Assembly: GCA_946902875.1 (NCBI GenBank) | Contig: OX336351.1 | Coordinates: 5,829,142-5,893,141 of the forward strand | Origin: Nematopogon swammerdamellus | Taxonomy: Eukaryota > Arthropoda > Insecta > Lepidoptera > Adelidae | Length of the DNA stretch: 64,000 bases | Direction of reading: 5' to 3' | Shown here: piece after piece, positions 35,201-41,200 of the stretch | How the letters are laid out: every line of letters begins with the position of its first letter | Position numbering within the stretch: position 1 is the first letter of the stretch | Notes under the pieces: generated by a model | Seen by the model: the letters and a program-made list of their open reading frames with translations, nothing else | Database searches by the model: none | Told to the model about the DNA's origin: nothing | Program-made: the position numbers and the translations under genes

Positions 35201-38200
35201 TCGGAACCGGTGTAAAACTATAGGTCCCTTCCCTTGCCCCTTACTAGGTGGTAGGCTCAAATTGTAGCCGACTGGGTTTGTACCACCGTACTGGATGTAA
35301 GATGGCCGCATAGCAGCTTCGGTTGTGTTCTCCTCTAGTCCAGTATAGCCAGCAATCCAGGGAAGTCTCCGGTATGACACCTACCTTCTCGGAGGTGATA
35401 TTGGCTGGTCGGAGCATGCGCTTTGGCCCCTCCGACTCAGCCACCCATACCGGATCACATAAAAAAAAATTGATCTCTAAGAAAAAAGAGTACTGACATG
35501 ATGTTGGCCTTGTGGACGGCGGTGACCTTAGTGCGCTTGTTGTCGCGCGCGTACTGGAACGCGAAGTCGGCGACGCGCTTGCTCGCGTCCTCCGTGATGA
35601 GCTTGATGGACTGCACAACGCCGTCCACGATCTCGTGCTCGATGCCAGAGTACTCGCCCTCCGTGTTCTCGCGGATCGTCACCACGTCCACGTTGTCGTA
35701 TAGAGTCTTGATGCTGGAACATACAATTCGTGGAATATTTACTACCCGTCGGGAATATCTAGGCACCTCGAAAGAATGCGCTTCCCCGCCCTGCGCCGCA
35801 CTTCACCTTTTTCTTTTGATGTCATTCAAATTTAATTGTTTAGAATTTACCTACATGCAGTTCAGTTCTACTAGTTTAGCATGCAAGTTTTTTTTTTTTT
35901 TCTTCTCTCCGTGCTCCATCTGTCATCAGCTTTATAGCCTTTATCAGATTCGTTGCATGTAATTTTCTTTTTGGAAGCTGCTGTCCATCAACTACAGCTT
36001 CAACTTTAATTGTGCAGCAGGATTACAACTGCTCGGCCGGTACATTTTGCCGCTTTAGTCGCGACACTACGTTTGTTCTGTCCAATAAGCCCACCGCCAG
36101 AGTATTTACGTGCTGCTGGAGGCGGATCTTGTATTTTATTGACCGTTTCTGGATTTCCTCCTTTACAGTTGGAAATTCTAGGTATTGGCGGATCTCATCA
36201 TTCCGAGAGAACCATGGGGCTTTGCTAATACATCGCAGGATTTACCTACATGTAGTTCAGTTCTACTAGGTTAGCATGCAAGTTAGTCATTTAGTTTTTG
36301 TTAACGGTGGAAGATAACTATGCACCAAATGCACCGTGTGGGGTCGGTACTTGTACCGTGTGGGGTCGGTACTTAAAAAGAATAGCCGCACTGCATCTCT
36401 CCCCGTCGCATGTCGTAAAAGTCGACTAAGGGATAAGAAAATTCGTCAGCCTCGGTAGCTCAGTGGCGCGGTTGGTTAGTCAACTGTTATTAAGCAACGC
36501 TGAGCGCGGTCAGTGTTTGGATGGGTGACCGCTCGACCGTTGGAGGCTGACCGTGGTTCGGATTCCACGTTAAACTGTAGGTCCCTTCCCTTCTTACCTT
36601 ACTAGGTGGTAGGGTTTATCCCGGCCGGGTTGGTACCACCGCACTGAACGAAACGTCGGTCGAAACGGCTATGTAAATAGTTCGTGTTTTGCGTCCAGTT
36701 TAGTGTAGCCGACATGAAACGAAGGGAAGCACTGACATGGCACCTAGTTCACCCTGTGTTATGGGCTGACATCACGGATGTTGTAGGTGAAGTAGCCAAC
36801 CGTGTCAGGTTCCATAAAAATAAAAAAAATCTTGATGAAACTATTTTCACCAAAAAGTACTATAAAATGACTGAATCTGTGAAAAAGTTTCAGAGCTTTT
36901 CGTTGTCAAATATGGACCCATTTCGAACCCTGAAGTTACGAAATCCTATCCTGAAACAGCCTGTACAGAGAATAGATTGGAAACTCTTTATTACACACAA
37001 TTTAAAGAAGAACATAAGAAATAAGAAATACAGGAGTGCACAAAGACGGACTTATTACTGCAAGTGATTTCTTCCAGCCAACCTTTGGGTGATGGATGAG
37101 GAATAAAATAATAGAGAAAGAAGGAGAGAGGGTATTGCAAGCGAAAGGGAGGAGGAATACATGTTTAATTTTTATTAATATACCTGCATGTAAGATACAC
37201 ACCTATTTATACAATACATAAAATACAAGCAGCATATTCTACTCAATATAGAGCTGCTTCGATCGACATTGCATTCAGTATGCAGTGGTATCGACCAGGG
37301 CGGGTGTAACCTTACCTAGTAAAATAAAATAGAAAAACCGACCAAGTGCGAGTCGGACTCGCGCACCGAGGTATCCACACCACAAAAAAATACATTGAAA
37401 AAAAAACATGTTTCTTGCATGGGAACCCCCTTAATATTTTACTTTTTCTATTTTTTATTATTTGTTGTTATATCATCCGCCATAATAACACATATTCTGT
37501 GAAAATTTCAACGGGCTACCTATTACGGTTCAAGAGACACAGCCCTCGGACAGACAGACGGACGGACGGACGGACGGACAGACGGACGGACAGACAGACG
37601 GCGTAGGCTTAGTAATAGGCTTCCGTACGGGATACGGACACCTAAAAATTAATTAACACTGCAGTTGGACTTAAGTACACAACACGTCACTCACCATCAA
37701 AATGTTACTGCATCCTTACCTATAATAAAATCCAACGTCTGCTTTCTGTCTGTCTGAGTGTCTGTCTGTCCGCTTATAACTCGAGAACCACTAAACCGAT
37801 TTTAATAAAACAAAATTCTACGGATAGCTTGATTCTTCCCATCAACTATAGGTTACTTACTATCTCGCTAAATGGCTTATGAGGTTAGCAGTGAAGTGAA
37901 ATATGAGAGCGGGCGGAGCCGCGGGCACAGCTAGTATACTTATATAATGAAAGTAAACATGACTCTCACTCACCCATCCAAGCTCTTGCAGGGCCTCACG
38001 TTGGCGTACAGGTCAAACTCCTTCCTGAGCGCGAGGTTGAGGGAGCGGTAGCCCTTGCCCACCGGCGTCATGAGCGGACCCTTCAACCCAATCTTGTTGG
38101 CGTTGACAGAGTCTATCGCCTTCTGCGGGATGCCAAACTTGCCGTCGGGGCCCTACAATCAAACTGCTACTGTATGTTTGTATTTAAAAACTTGTAAAAA

Positions 38201-41200
38201 CCTGAATGCATCGACACAGGCGAAAGCCCAGCGGTGCACTCGGGACATCTATCAAATGTGGTTTTGTTTTCTTTGTCTATTCTTCTCCTCTTACTTTTCT
38301 AAACCTTCTGTTATATTAACTTAGACTTAAGAAAATGAAATTTTTACTGAACCTTCTAAAAAATAAAAAAAATTGAATTTGGAATGTATAAAGGTGATTG
38401 TTGCATCAGCAAAGTAGTCCTTCAGAATGAGGAACCTTTGTGCAATCTCCTGGGTATTCCTGCTGCCACAGCTCATAGGGATGTGATGAGAACCGACGCA
38501 CCGTGTGGGGCTGGTACTTAAAAAGAATAGCCCCACTGCATCTCTCCCCTTGCATATCGCAAAAGGCGACTAAGGGATAAAAACAATATGCCCTGGCAAG
38601 GTCCTTCCACCGAGTGCACGCAGCAGGTGGGTCTTCGTGCCTTACTTGCTGCTTGATATTTATCTTGTCCGAATACTTTGCGAAACGTCGCGGTCGGTGT
38701 TGTGCTGTATGATTTACCAGAATCCTTGCAGCACAACACCGATTACTCTTGATGCAGCGTGTGGTATGTATGTACTTATACATGATGAGAACCATGTCCA
38801 AAGTTTTTGTTTGTTAATGAGAAACTCATCAGACCAACCATTTTTTGGGTATGGATTAGTTAACTCCAGCATTGATCGCAAATTGCTATATACTTATTGT
38901 GTAGGCCGAGTTAAAAGATGAATTATAGTGTAAGAATGGTTTGCCGGAAAGGCGTAGTTTCGTAAATTAATTTTCGATTTTTTTTTTAAATGCACCAACA
39001 CATTGATTTTCAATAGGAATTTATGCAAAAACAACATGCGCGCCTCAACATTCGGTTAAGGTTAATTTATAGAAGATGCATAGTAGCGATTTATAGTAGC
39101 GACGCATCTTCTATAAATTAACCCTAGTTATTTTTTTTTTAAACCACCAAAACATTCACCCATACCACTTCCCTTGTTTTTACATATATTTATATTCAAA
39201 ACCAATGTTTTGAGGCCTTCAAAAAATTTTTTTTTTATTTTTGTATGAAAAATTTATTTTGTATGGGAATTTAATTTTTTCTCCGAAACTACGCATTTCC
39301 GGCAAACAATTCTTTCACTATAATTCATCTTTCAACTCGGCCTACACAATAAGCATACCAGCAATTTGCGATCAATGCTGGAGTTAACTAATCCAACCCC
39401 CATTTGTTTTTCTTTTCTACTAGGTAGTGGTCTGAGATCCTGAGGTCCTGAGTATTGTGTCCACGGCTCCGCTCGCAGCAAAGTCGATGAAAGCTCTATG
39501 TAAATCGTTTGAGTAGTTTTCGAGTAAATCACATGAAAGCTAACCAAATTGGTAGTTTTTTTTCCGACTGCGTTCACTTCCGACCCCACTGCTCGGCTCA
39601 TATGAATAATGGCTTGATGCTATATCGCCTATAACCTGGTGGAGATATGTCACATTACATCTAGGCAAAAATTGCAAGCGAATAGGTAAAGACGTTCTTG
39701 AATTATAAGCGAACTTACATACATACATACACACAGACCAATAATAATAAGTAGAGATATATATATTTTTTTCAAATTTTCCACTAATATTCTCTAAAAG
39801 TATAGAAATCTGAATTGTTAAGTATACAGGGTGTTTTATGACCATAGGTCATACATAAAGCAGACCAGGTGCCTACTCCTGAGCCTATTGGAGCAAAAAA
39901 GTTACATGACATTTTGTTCTATGGTGAACTTTTTCTTTTTTTTTCATACTAAACTAAATAAAATTGATTTAGTTTAGTATGGAAAAAAAAATTCTGACTG
40001 TGGAACAAAATTTCATCTAACTTTTTTGCTCCAAATAGGCTCAGGAGTACCTGGTATAATTTTTCATTAATCTAGATATAATTCTTTAAACACGGATAAA
40101 GCGAACTATGAACCAACTATGTCCAATCTAAGTAACAAAAGACGGTATCCTTCTTAGGTAGGATCTTGTACAACAGGGTTATTTTGTAATGATCCTGCAG
40201 ATTAGCAGAGGTGACTGAAGTAATGAAGTACCTGTGGCGCCATCTATTATTTGGTTTGTTTTATTTTTATTCTTCTTGATACTGCAAGCCGCCAGGAATT
40301 TGACATTCAACAGTAGGTTATAAATGTTTAAAGTTGTATACATCGCTTGCACGGATAGTATCCATTGATTACACCCGATGTTATAGTGTCTTCTCAGTAG
40401 ATTAGATCTTGTGGAGCTTTTATTCTTAGTAGTCTACTGAAGCTAATCTTGTCTCCCATTAATTCAACAGCCAGTTCGTTGGGATGGTTTTGTATTCTCA
40501 CTTTGTATTGAATTGTTTGGGTCTTTATTTCTTGTTTTACAGTTTGAATTTTCAATTCGCGGTGTAGCCTCTCATTGGTTATGTACCAGGGGGGTGTCTA
40601 CGATTATTCATAGTGTTTTCGATTGAAACCTCTGCAGAATTTCTATGTTTGAGCTAGCTGCTGTGCCCCACAATTTCAGGCCATGCGTCCGTATCGGCTG
40701 CAGTATACATTCATTATTTAGTAGTGTGAATATGTACTAATCAATTCTTAGCATATTCCTTGTATATCACCTTAATTTTTAACTATTTAGGACTTTTATT
40801 ATTATTGTTGGCATATTATATTAGACATAATAACACTTGTATTAAGTATGTGAAAATTTCAACCGGCTACCTATTACGGTTCAAAAGATACAACCCTCGG
40901 ACGGACGTACAGACGCACAGGTGGGCAGACAGACCTACAGAGACGGCGTAAGCTTAGTAATAAAATAAAAGTTGTTAAGGTACGAACCCGGACAGCGGTG
41001 ACGTCGACCTCGTCCCACTCGATGGGCACGCGCGCGGCCTCGAAGATCTTCTGCACGGCGACGGTGATCTCGGGGCCGATGCCGTGGCCGGGGATGAGTG
41101 TGACGCGCCGCGCGGCCGTGCTGTACCGCGCAGCCCCGCTGCCCACACCCGGAGCCTGTACAACACCATTTTGTTGTTGACATTGAAGTTTCGAGAACCC

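Noticed and set aside
35498..35962. 154-residue plus-strand frame over IDH3A exon 4
   Set aside because: Antisense shadow of a GC-rich coding exon.
36684..37067. 127-residue plus-strand frame
   Set aside because: It is built from SINE body, a mariner-like MITE and a LINE tail; no host protein.
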